A stretch of 64,000 nucleotides of DNA, from NCBI RefSeq assembly GCF_905147045.1, contig NC_065918.1, positions 10,044,001 through 10,108,000 of the forward strand, given 5' to 3'. Below, piece after piece: positions 39,301 to 49,861 of this stretch. Position 1 is the stretch's first letter. Each line of letters opens with the position of its first letter. A program made the translations under genes and the position numbers. Source of the stretch: Nymphalis io (taxonomy: Eukaryota > Arthropoda > Insecta > Lepidoptera > Nymphalidae). The notes below the pieces were generated by a model. It saw only the letters and a program-made list of their open reading frames with translations, was not told the origin of the DNA and searched no databases.

Positions 39301-40019
39301 TTCCATTGTCCTCTCGTCTCAACAGAGCCGTAGCGACTGATTTAAGAAACAAATATATTGTGTGTTTGAAGTGAGGTTGACTCGCGACAGGAGTTGTGAT
39401 ATTCCGTAAAAAGTAATATAGTAAAGCACCGAAACCATGTCCAGTGTCGTGTATGGGTCGTGGTAGCCACTTTCCATCAGCCTACGGCCTGTTTGTCCAC
39501 CACTTAGATAAAAAATAGTCCTATTGAAATGAATATTTGAATGAATTAGGAAAGAGAAGTCAATAAAAATGTCTCATTCAAACGATTAAAGATCTTCTAA
39601 TTAAAAATTTTAATTATAATTTCAATATTTTCTATGAGCACATTTATTACACCTCATATGAATGCAAAACAGGATTATAAAAAAGTTATTCTGCTATCCT
39701 TATTTGTCGGCAACTCATAAATAATATATAGAAAGATCTTTGAAGAAACGAAAGTAATGGATGTTAAACAACGTTATACGTATAATACTTTATATACATT
39801 CTGTAAATCTGATTAAGGATCTTCTTATCTAAAATAAAATTTCTTGCTTTATCCACGTTACTTATGTTAAAACAAAGATAGCTAAATTATCTTGATCAAA
39901 CAAATGTAAATAAATAATAGTTTTTGTATAATAGAACGCCATCTTGCAGTATTTTTGTAAACTTATTTGAAGCCCCTACATCGCAAGCTAACTAAAAACC
40001 TAAAGAATTATATTTCTTT
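36394..40019. other. AT-rich non-coding stretch
   Basis: No gene seen. A diverged repeat fragment at about 39448-39500 (GTGGTAGCCACTTTCCATCA) resembles SINE 3' ends. Confidence 0.45.
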
Positions 40020-40362
40020 TATGATTTTATTTTTTATACAATTTTCTAAGACGAAATTTTAAAATTTAAAATTTTTTTTATTCTATATAAAATATATATG
40101 TTTGCTGCTTTTCAGTTAAGAAGTTGAGAAATGTTCAAGGTACGCCATCTTGTCATACTTTATTGAACTGAAATGTTATCGATGTCAAAAGCGAGTGTTT
40201 AGGTGTGTTGTTGAACATAACGTTCTAAACAAAAACGTGCTTTTTGGAGTGCGTTTTCTCACCATATGATTGTAATATTCACCATTATATTCTAAGGTGT
40301 ATTAGCTTAGTGGTTGGAGCGTTACCAGTGGTAAACGTCATAGGTCCGAATCCTGTATAGGT
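40020..40362 (+). repeat. Repeat ending in a tRNA-like sequence, copy A
   Basis: About 340 bp homologous to 47670-48029: AATTTTCTAAGACGAAATTT, ACGCCATCTTGT, AACGTGCTTTTTGGAGT and ATATGATTGTAATATTCAC recur in order. It ends with a tRNA-like segment (40295-40362). After it the two copies no longer match. Confidence 0.75.
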
Positions 40363-40445
40363 TGTTCTTACGTTTAAATAAAAATACAATTCACCATAAA
40401 GGATTTTTCTTTTCTTTTATATATTTTTTAATTTATTGTGCGTGT

Positions 40446-40658
40446 GTATTGTTGAATTTCAGTTTTAAGGGTGAGTAAGCCAGTGTAATTACAGGTACAA
40501 GGGACATGACATCTTATTTTCCAAGGTTGGTGGCACATTGGTGATGTAAGCGATGGTTAACATTTCTTACAACATTGGCATTGTTTTGCATTAGCGTTGG
40601 TGACCACTTACCATCAGGTGGCCCATATGCTCGTCCGCCTTCCTATTCTATAAAAAAA
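40446..40658 (+). repeat. Abundant SINE, 3' part with A tail
   Basis: Runs from TATTGTTG through GGGTGAGTAAGCCAGTG, AAGGTTGGTGGCACATTGG, GGTGACCACTTACCATCAGG and ATGCTCGTCCGCCTTCCTAT to CTATAAAAAAA. This copy shows the natural 3' end and its A tail on +. Confidence 0.85.
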
Positions 40659-40714
40659 TGTTTTACATAAACAAACATTGCTACACATTTTTTCAGTTTC
40701 TTAGTTTATTTATT

Positions 40715-40860
40715 TATTTATTTATTTATTGACACTTTATTGCACCCAAACTTAAAACTAAAAATTACAATTTTTAAACAAAAAAGTTGCATGAGGTGCA
40801 ACAGGCGGCCTTATCGCTAAGCAGCGATCTCTTCCAGGCAACCTTTGGGCAGAGGATCAT
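40715..40860 (-). repeat. LINE 3' UTR fragment, minus strand
   Basis: Read on minus: a GCGATAAGGCCGCCTGTTGC block, then GTGCAATAAAGTGTCAATAA and an (AAAT)n tail. Same family as the plus-strand fragment at 41440. Confidence 0.6.
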
Positions 40861-40973
40861 AATATTTATAAATGGGAAGGGTACAAGCCAGTTTACCTAT
40901 ATACTACATACACTACTACGTACATAATACATACATACATATATATACCACACTACTATTATATATAATATAA

Positions 40974-41006
<33 letters not shown>

Positions 41007-41329
41007 CTATAATAAATACATACATAAATAAATACATAATATATATATAATAAAAATAGGAGATATAACAAAACAAAAAGTTAACAACTTTGCTTAGTAT
41101 TAATAATGCGACAAGTAAAAGTCCTTAACCATACTTAGTTTATGTAGAATGTATCAACAACGGAATTGTAGACGTACGTAGCAGCAGATAATACATATGC
41201 TACGAGACGTAGAACACGTAGTAAAACGTAGCTAACGCAAGTAAAACATATATAATATCGTAATTACATATATTTTTTTATTATATATGTATGAATATGT
41301 AAGTATGGTATTGTATATATATACTGTAC

Positions 41330-41371
<42 letters not shown>

Positions 41372-41395
41372 TATTAAAAAAAAGTTAAATTGATT
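40861..41395. repeat. TA/CATA microsatellite-rich stretch
   Basis: Dense runs of ACATAC and (TA)n, including about 40978-41005 and 41333-41367. It lies between two inverted LINE 3' ends. Confidence 0.75.
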
Positions 41396-41439
41396 TGAAC
41401 ACTTACTTACAGCTTTATTTATCTCATGTCCTTCACCCA

Positions 41440-41582
41440 AAAGTTGTCTGGAAGAGATCGTTCTTTTATCGATAAGACCGCCTTTTGTACATTAATAGTT
41501 TTTTTTATGTTTGTGCTTAAAACTGTATGTTTTTGTAACTCTTTTGGTGTACAGATAAGCATATTCTATTCTATTCTATAAT
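41440..41582 (+). repeat. LINE 3' UTR fragment, plus strand
   Basis: AAGTTGTCTGGAAGAGATCG, CGATAAGACCGCCTTTTGTA, TTTTTGTAACTCTTTTGGTG and an ATTCTATTCTATTCTATA tail are typical of a lepidopteran LINE 3' end. Confidence 0.65.
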
Positions 41583-43763
41583 ACCCTAAAGAAACAAAAA
41601 CCTGCAAGTTCATAAATTCTTATTATTAAATGAGTGTTTGTTATGGCATTCATTAAACTAATACTATTATTAAAGAAAAGAGTATTGAAAAAAATCTTCT
41701 GATTTCACGCAAATCTACTATTCCGCTTGACGCAAAACTTTTTATGTAGATTTTTAGAGATGTTGTTAAATATTCCTAAAAAGTCACACAGAAAATTGTT
41801 GGTCTTGGAGCTTTTAAACGCAAATTAATTATAATGAAAACACAAATCATTTATGAGAGAGATTTATAGATTTTGAAATGTCAAAAAGGGTTGTTATTAA
41901 TGTCAGTTGTATTTCTTAATCATGTATGTTGCGTAGCTGAGTCTACCTTCAAGGACAAATAAAAATGCTATTGGAGCTTTGACTTTATAGCAATGCCTAT
42001 AAAAAATGTAATGTTAGGTACACTAAGTATTATAATGTTCAACATCATTCAGTTACGGTAAATACGATACATTTTGTATTGATTAAAGTATCAAAATAGG
42101 TTTATACTGACTAGTAATGCTTTTATTTCCAGTTTTAAAAAGTTGTTAAACTTTGCTACATTCTAGTAAATTAGTAAATTTTTTCGTTTCCAAACAAAAA
42201 TCAATTAAGTTACGTGTTTATCTAATAAAATGAATATTATAAATATAATTCGTCAAATAAATATGTGTACGATATGTAACCCTTTAAATTTACTTTTGGT
42301 AATGGAACCTAAGTTTTGAATTATTTGATAAGCACTTTATCAATATAAAACTTAAAACGTAATGTTTTACTTGATTTTAATATAAATATTATAATATTAT
42401 AATGCGTTAGCCGTTAATTTATTCATTAATTGTTTCCAAAAGCGCGCCATTTGAAGTTGTCTAGGGTTATGGAAGGCTCTCGCTGCTGTATTCGGACGTT
42501 AAGAGATTCTTAGGTGCATACATTAGATGGCAGTTGATTATTAAAAGAAAGTATATTAAATAAATAATTCAAAATACCTACTTTATAATAACATTTATTA
42601 TTTTATTTTACGTCCTTCAATACCTTTTAAATAATACTGAGGAATGATGCTAAAAGGCTCAAACTCTTAGTTTTGTTTATCGGAATAGAAACAATGAACA
42701 GATTTTGGTTGTTTTACATATGTACGTATGCGTTTTTGAGTAATACTGTTAATATATGTAATGTTAATCTCATGCCATTTTAACACAAATAAACTGATTA
42801 TTTTCAAACTATTTCGGCAAAAAGTACAGCAAGAAAACTTAAGACTTACAATACTATAATATAATAAAATAATTGTAAAGAAAAAACATGCAATGGTCTA
42901 TTATGTCACTAGTATAAATATTATTATGGAATTATGTTGGGTTTTTGCGTTATATATTATGTTTACATATATGCGAAGGTGGTATTAAATTATACCAAAA
43001 TATTAAAACTTAGAGTCAGTCTGGGAGTATCACAATTTTTATTCTAAACAAGTTTTAATGTGTTTAAATCAAAGAAACAGGGTTTCCATTAAAATCCAGA
43101 TAAATCCTGCTTACTTTGAGTTACCTTCCTCAAATTTTCTCTGCCTTATATGCTACCGAAATAGAAAATATCCATAGTGCGATTCAAATCTTCTAGAGCC
43201 TCGTCTAGTACGCGGGATAGAAATCAAAATTTTACTCATGATAGTATATGTTAAAAAATATTTAAATATGCTTTATTCTAGTCAAATAAATTCAAGTTTA
43301 ATGTACTTTATATGCTAAGCTTGAAATAAACAAAAATGTGACTAAAACGAGTTACAGCGTCATCTAGTTCTCAGGATCGAAATCAAAGTTTACCCGTAAC
43401 ATGAAATTGCTATGCAATGAAATTTATAATATGGTATTTAATTATTTTGAATATACAGCGTCGACGAGGTTAAGGTTTTCGTATAAATACCGAGGACATA
43501 TAATAGTATGTTCCAGATTTGTAGGTTTTTTCTTATGTGCACTATATATATGCTGCAAATGATTGTACTGTATACATAAAGTTAGGTTAGAAATAAATAT
43601 TCTTTTAACGAAAATGTGCTATCAATTATTTATTTTAAACTGAAGTATTTGAAGTATCTATTTTGGGACATTATCGATTTCTATATCCATTATAATCCAG
43701 CCAGTCTTCACGAGAAGCATGTTCTCGCCTTTCTGTTATCTAATAGTATTTAATAGAATTGCA
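41583..43763. other. AT-rich non-coding stretch
   Basis: No gene seen. Two related ~47-bp segments lie at about 43196-43242 and 43354-43400 (AGCCTCGTCTAG / AGCGTCATCTAG). Confidence 0.45.
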
Positions 43764-44003
43764 TTTTTTTTTTTTTTTTTTTATAGAATAGGAAGGCGGA
43801 CGAGCATATGGGCCACCTGATGGTAAGTGGTCACCAACGCTCTTAGACATTGGCATTGTAAGAAATGTCAACCATCGTTTACATATCCAATGCGCCACCA
43901 ACCTTGGGAACTAAGATTTTATGTCCCTTGTGCCTGTAATTACACTGGCTCACTCACCCTTCAAACCGGAACACAACAATATCAAGTATTGCTGTTTTGC
44001 GGT
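43764..44003 (-). repeat. Abundant SINE, young truncated copy
   Basis: Starts with a T tract (the A tail on minus) and is almost identical to the copy at 48263, with one mismatch noticed in ~220 bp. It breaks off at TGTTTTGCGGT, so the element's 5' end is missing. Confidence 0.9.
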
Positions 44004-44131
44004 TTTTGTGTTGCATATACTGTTATATAATTATAAATTTTATGTTGCATACATAACACAATTTTAAAGTTAAATAATTGTTTCGTTATAAGGTCCTACT
44101 GACGCCTGAGATCTGCTGTAGTCATTTTCCA

Positions 44132-44359
44132 TCATTCGAGCCTCCTGCTCGAATGAAAAAAGAATTCAGCAAAAAGAGACCCTGCGCCTTTAGAAAGCTT
44201 ATCAGCATTTCTCTTCTGTGCAGCTGGAGCCATAACGTTCTTAAATTCGCCGTTTTCATGTATTCCGACTTTTCTATTTAAGTCTTCCATAGTAAATTGT
44301 AGTGGTCCTTCAAAGTGTTGCAATGACTTAATACTTGACTTCAAGTTGAAGAAAAACAT
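44132..44359 (-). CDS. Unidentified minus-strand ORF
   Basis: 75 codons, GC content above the surroundings, charged peptide with MEDLNRKVGIHENGEFKNV and APAAQKRNADKLSKG. It ends shortly after a run of aromatic residues. I do not recognise it. It could be an exon or a retro-pseudogene fragment; it may also be chance. The flanks are SINE-derived. Confidence 0.25.
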   Translation of the reverse strand: MFFFNLKSSIKSLQHFEGPLQFTMEDLNRKVGIHENGEFKNVMAPAAQKRNADKLSKGAGSLFAEFFFHSSRRLE

Positions 44360-44933
44360 ATTGAGAAGGAAACCTGCATGAGTCAGACGAAAATCAATAA
44401 AAGATTCATAAAAATATTCTCCTCAAAAGAATCTCTAATTAAAAAAAAAAAAACCTTTCATTATTTATCTAAAGTTAGTGATGATCTATTGATGACCTAA
44501 AGAAAGCACTATACGTAAGTCCTTTACGTTCTTTATGTAATTTAAGTCATGTGATATCACAACTGTGAAATTATAGAAAGACCTTGTATATTTATTCATA
44601 CCTTTTTACCATAATATAAAATGAAAAACATTTTACAAACATTGTAAATATTTATGATATGTATCCACCTAGTGATGAAAGTCTAGATATTAATAAAAAA
44701 GCCAAGCCAATATGGAAATGAATCCATGACATATATTATTAGTCAATAGACTATAAAATTAATCTACTTGCTTATATAGGACGGTGATCGTTACAAACAC
44801 CAAAGTATTTAACAGTTTTGTTTAAATATTTAATATAAATATTGTTATATCATGACAGAGTTATTTGTAGAATCATTAAAAGACTTAACAACAACGATAA
44901 ATGAACTAGCAACGGAAAGAGAGTTTTTTTTAT

Positions 44934-45214
44934 AAAATAGGTAGGTTGACGAGTATATTCCACCTGATGGTAAGTGGTCACCACCGCCCATAGATATTGG
45001 GTTTGAAAGAAATGTTAACCATCGCTTACATCGCCATTGCGTCACCAACCGTGGCAACTAAGATGTTATGACCTTTTTGCCTGTAATTATACTGGCTCAC
45101 TCACCCTTTAAACCGAAACACAACATTATACCAAGTATTGTTGTTTTAGGGTAGAATATCTGATTAGAGGGTGGTACCTACCTAGAAGAGCTTGCATATA
45201 GCCCTACCACCAGT
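44934..45214 (-). repeat. Abundant SINE, near-complete diverged copy
   Basis: On +: T tract, CACCTGATGGTAAGTGGTCA, GTTAACCATCGCTTACATCG, TGTAATTATACTGGCTCACT and a GGTGGTACCTACCTAGAAGA block ending CCCTACCACCAGT. It is complete from the 5' hairpin to the A tail. Confidence 0.85.
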
Positions 45215-45409
45215 AAATTACTATATTTTTAATTTAATTGCTCTTAGCTTTAAATTAAAGAAATGTTAATTTATTGTATTACTTTATATGCATAATTTTC
45301 AGCTTATTAAATAATGTAGATATTGCTATTCTTTTATTTATTCAATACGGAAAAGTTTCTGTGTTATCAAATCATAAACGTGCAAAAGTTTAGATATTAA
45401 AAAATGACC

Positions 45410-45481
45410 AGCCCATATGGGAATTGAACCCATGACCTTCGCCTCCTTAGGCAATGCTCTATCCGATTGAGCTAATGGACC
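45410..45481 (-). tRNA. tRNA-like pseudogene (72 nt)
   Basis: On minus: acceptor GGTCCAT pairs with ATGGGCT (two wobble pairs), D arm GCTC/GAGC, T arm ATGGG-TTCAATT-CCCAT. The 17-nt anticodon segment TTGCCTAAGGAGGCGAA does not form a 5-bp stem with a 7-nt loop and lacks U33. So it is a tRNA-derived relic or SINE head, not a functional tRNA. Confidence 0.6.
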
Positions 45482-45880
45482 GGCGGGATATAAGGGTGAA
45501 ATTTGCTTATCTATTTACTTATGCTGAAATAAAGGTACGTAGGATAGTGCAGATTGGAAATACTCAGCTAATTAGAAATGAACATGACAAAAAAATAAGG
45601 ATACATGAAATATAAAAAATATATTTAGAGAAATTTTAAAGCCGGAAGACACGCCCCTGACTAAGCTTTTAGCAATACTTTAACGAATCACACCACCTCG
45701 TGCCGCAATTTGGAACTTCTATATGAGCACTACGCTCTTGTTAAAAATTATATGTTAAATATACAACTCCAGGTCTAATTGAGAAAAGAAAAATATGATC
45801 TAAGCTAACAAAATACTAGTAATGTGAATTTTATACTTTGTAAACGTTTTATTATTTATTTATCTGGACAACTTGTTGCC

Positions 45881-45891
45881 TATACCGTCGT

Positions 45892-45963
<72 letters not shown>

Positions 45964-45968
45964 ACGAC

Positions 45969-46010
<42 letters not shown>
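45881..46010. repeat. (TA)n palindrome with unique arms
   Basis: TATACCGTCGTCCTATA at 45881-45897 is mirrored exactly by TATAGGACGACGGTATA at 45958-45974 across a (TA)n tract. A second (TA)n tract continues to 46010. Confidence 0.9.
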
Positions 46011-46016
<6 letters not shown>

Positions 46017-46307
46017 CGGATGTACTGCATATTATTATTTTGGATGTTTCAAGTGGTGATATCTCAAGAATGGTGGTGCTTTGGTAATAAATATATTATG
46101 AACATTACTTATAGATTATTGCATGATAAACATTTTCTGTTTAATATATTTTAATACTCATCGTTATGAAAAAAAATCATTAAGCCGGTACTATGAACTG
46201 TTTGACCTTGAATTAATTCTATTACCATACGTTTGCTATTAGTATATTTAAGACCTATACTAATTTTCGCCTCCATGCGTATCATTACAAGCTTACCAAT
46301 ATTTTGA

Positions 46308-46545
46308 AGCCGAGATGGCCCAATGGTAAGAACGCGTAAATTTTAACCGATGATCGTGGGTTGAAACCCGGGCAGGCACCACTGAATTTTCATGTGCTTA
46401 ATTTGTGATTATAATTCATCTCGTGCTTTACGGTGAAGGAAAACATCGTGAGGAAATCTGCATGTGTCTGATTTTCACTGAAATTCTGCCACATGTGTAT
46501 TCCACCAAGCCGCATTGGAGCGGCGTGGTGAAATAAGCTCAAGCC
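46308..46545 (+). repeat. tRNA-derived SINE copy
   Basis: GCCGAGATGGCCCAATGGTA, GTGGGTTGAAACCCGGGC (T arm/box B), TTATAATTCATCTCGTGCTT, ATCGTGAGGAAATCTGCATG and GCATTGGAGCGGCGTGGTG. Same family as 17590; it ends before the final G-rich block. Confidence 0.85.
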
Positions 46546-47669
46546 CACCAATGTTACGGACTATTTTGGTCTATTTTGACTTGACTAAAATAAGATAAAA
46601 AACAAGTGTTGTATTAAAAAAAGATAAGTATTTAAATGTCTTAAGGATACTGGGGCGAGTGTAAGATTAAAAGACAAGTGGTCTTTTCAGCCATATATTT
46701 TTAAGCTGATTTATTGTCACTAGAGTCTTCGATAGTATTTTTCCATTATATCGGATGATTTAAGCGCTAAATGGGATAAGCTGAGATCTTCTTCCACATT
46801 CCTTCATCTGTAACACAATCTAATTAACAAAGTAAGTTTAATCCATAACTAAGCTATGATTTTAAATGTATAATTAATATGATTACAGCAAAATATTTCT
46901 TATATGTATGTCATTATTTCAAAGACTTAGAAAGAAGTTTTGTTTTTCATTTTTGTATTAGGTGGTTAAAAGCACCAGCATCCGATTATTCAGTAAAAAA
47001 TTCCTAATTAACTCCCAAAAAATTTATAACAATAATAAGTTAAAAACATGATGGTGATGTGCTACGTACGTAGAGTTCGTAGCAGTCAACACCTCCAATA
47101 ATGGTTAACTAAAAAACGAGCAAAATGTTGTTACAATTAAATATAAAATTATTTGTTTAATATACATAAGATTTTGAAATATTTTTAAAATTTTCAATAA
47201 TTAATATTTTTTATGAAATGATATTGTTTTAAAATGATATATTTTTTTTTAATTTATTCGTTTGTTTTTTATATTGTTTAATATGATAAAAAATAATTAA
47301 TATTAATAATTAATTTAAGTATCTTAAAATGAAATAGCTGTTTTAAATTTTTGATATGTCAAAAGTATTACAGGGTAATAATCTGAAGACTAAAGTACTT
47401 CTTCAGAAGATTTTATTGTATCTTGTACCTATTAACATATCATTTAAAGTGACTTTACTCTAATTTACACAAAATACGATTACAAATACACATTACTAGT
47501 GAAATTATAGTTTGTAATATATTTAGCTAAAATAATTTTAGTAAAGATAAAAAATATTATTACGTATAAAATCTATTGGAATGTACCATTAAGAATGACA
47601 TCTTACAAAATTTGTTTGAAGTTCATGGAACCTAATTGCACGTATCGTTTTATTTATTTATATATTTAT
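46546..47669. other. AT-rich non-coding stretch
   Basis: No gene or repeat recognised. Confidence 0.4.
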
Positions 47670-48029
47670 AATTATTTTCTAAGAGGAAATTTTAAAATTT
47701 AAACTAATTTTATTTTAATTAAAATTTAATATTGAGAAAGTTTCAGGTAAATTTACATATGTTATTATATTCTATGATGTGATGGTGCGCCATCTTGTTG
47801 TATGATTTTGAACTCCAATGTTACCTATGTCAAGTGCGAGTTGTTCGGTGTGTAGCTTTTTGATTCGAAGGTTCTATTTGACCACGTGCTTTTTGAAGTT
47901 ACGAGCATGCGTATTTCAGTTTTAGCATCATATGATGTTAAAATTCACTTATACATTCTAAAGCCTATTAGCTCAGTGGTCAGAGCGTTACTAGTAGTAA
48001 AGGTCGCAGGTTCGAACCCTGTATAGGCT
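47670..48029 (+). repeat. Repeat ending in a tRNA-like sequence, copy B
   Basis: The tRNA-like part at 47962-48029 has a perfect acceptor stem (AGCCTAT/ATAGGCT), D arm GCTC/GAGC and T arm GCAGG-TTCGAAC-CCTGT with a consensus B box. The anticodon arm is only 13 nt: TTACT-AGT-AGTAA. The preceding ~290 bp match copy A at 40020. Confidence 0.8.
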
Positions 48030-48262
48030 TTCAACTATTATGAATATTTTTATTACCATTTCATTTTATCATACCTTAAATGTTGCAATTTAAATTAATG
48101 ACATAATTTGACTGAAGCACTCACATTCTTATAAATACGGCGACAGTCATTTGACCGCTGTAATCCAAATAATGTTAATAATTGTATAAGAGGGTACTTT
48201 TCTAAACTTTTGACTCGTTTACTTATATTTGTCAGTTACAACGATATCTCATTCGTATTGTG

Positions 48263-48564
48263 TTTTTTTTTTTTTTTTTTTATAGAATAGGAAGGCGGAC
48301 GAGCATATGGGCCACCTGATGGTAAGTGGTCACCAACGCTCTTAGACATTGGCATTGTAAGAAATGTCAACCATCGCTTACATATCCAATGCGCCACCAA
48401 CCTTGGGAACTAAGATTTTATGTCCCTTGTGCCTGTAATTACACTGGCTCACTCACCCTTCAAACCGGAACACAACAATATCAAGTATTGCTGTTTTGCG
48501 GTAGAATATCTGATGAGTGGGTGGTACCTACCCAGACGAGCTTGCACAAAGCCCTACCACCAGT
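48263..48564 (-). repeat. Abundant SINE, full-length young copy
   Basis: On minus: starts with a hairpin-forming segment (GGTGGTAGGGCTTTGTGCAA onward to TACCACC). It then has GGTTTGAAGGGTGAGTGAGC, AAGGTTGGTGGCGCATTGG, GGTGACCACTTACCATCAGG and ATATGCTCGTCCGCC, and ends CTATA plus an 18-nt A tract. It serves as the reference for the family in this window (~300 bp). Confidence 0.92.
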
Positions 48565-48922
48565 AAACTAAATCCTACCAATCACTCGCAATTGACGAAG
48601 TCTTTGCTCCCATTTTAGATGGTTCGGCCATCTTAAATGCACAAGCATATTTTTCCATATTATCAAAATGATCATTTGACTACTTAAGTTCATTCCTTTG
48701 CTTATATCCTCTTTGATCAATATCAGCTAAATCTTCCTGGATTTGATTTAAGTTTGCGATTCGATACTGACCTGGTAAGCGTATTTCCATATATCACAAT
48801 ACAAATATTATAAAAAAAACAAGACATGCTTAGACACAAAACATACAAAATTAAACAAAAAACTAATTAAATAATAGAAAGACTAAAGGATATGTAAATA
48901 TTTATACAAGTGGTTGTAAGAT

Positions 48923-48988
48923 CGGTAGAATATCTGATGAGTGGGTGGTACCTACCCAGACGAGCTTGCACAAAGCCCTACCACCAGT
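48923..48988 (-). repeat. 66-bp SINE 5'-end fragment, exact duplicate
   Basis: Identical to 48499-48564 over all 66 bp (the 5' hairpin region of the SINE). Flanks differ on both sides. Confidence 0.9.
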
Positions 48989-49861
48989 GTGTGTTATTAA
49001 GGATTAAATTAGTGTAAAATGTCTTGAAGTCTTCAAAATGAAAAAATACTTCATTTGCAAAACCTATCAAAAGATCAATCAAAAAGTGAATCTGAGTGCA
49101 CAAGTTGACAGTGATTATGATTTTGAGTTACATGCTATTAGTTCAAGATCTGATAGTGCAGATTCTGAATATCTGGAATACTGGGTATCTGTTACTCCTA
49201 GCGATTTAGCAGCATGTTAGTACTACTAACAATCGTGGTCGTGGTGGTATGGGTAGAGAACACTGGTTGATTGTACAGTACCACTCATAAGCATGAGCAT
49301 GTTTACACGGCAATAAATGGCATCATGTGGATGTGGGACCTCCCACAGACGCAATCAACTCGAACTATTCGCCGCTAACATATCATTCGCAAAAATAAAT
49401 TTCAAATGAAATGTAGTAAATGTGTAGAGATTGCTTATTGACGAATCTATATGAGATACATTCAAAAATGTACAAATGAAGTATCTATGATACAACTCGG
49501 TCATGATAACTGGATACTTACTCTAGAAGAATTAGATGACTTTATTGCAATTTTTTATGTTCGTGGTGACTGCGGCTCAAAAAATATCCCTGTAAATCAT
49601 CAAGATAAATTTGCCTTGACGTCTAATGTTTGAAATAAATTAATTCAAAATTACTTATGTTGTTACAAAACCTACTAAAGTAAAATGTAGATTTCTTCAA
49701 TATATCACAAACAAACCTCATAAATTTGGTATACAACTTTGGCTTAGTGTTAATGTAGATTCCAAATATGTGCTTAAAAGTTTTTCTTACTTAGGTAAAG
49801 ATGATAGTAGGCCCCGAAACCAAATTCTTGGTGAATGTGAACATTAATTAAAGATTTAATA

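Noticed and set aside
40861..41370. CRISPR-like or satellite array
   Set aside because: The repeats are simple TA/CATA microsatellites without spacers of regular length; the genome is eukaryotic.
43827..44030. 67-codon ORF repeated at 48326
   Set aside because: It is antisense SINE sequence; the repetition of the peptide reflects the repeat, not a gene family.
45824..46087. ORF across the (TA)n palindrome
   Set aside because: Tyr-Ile repeats from microsatellite translation.
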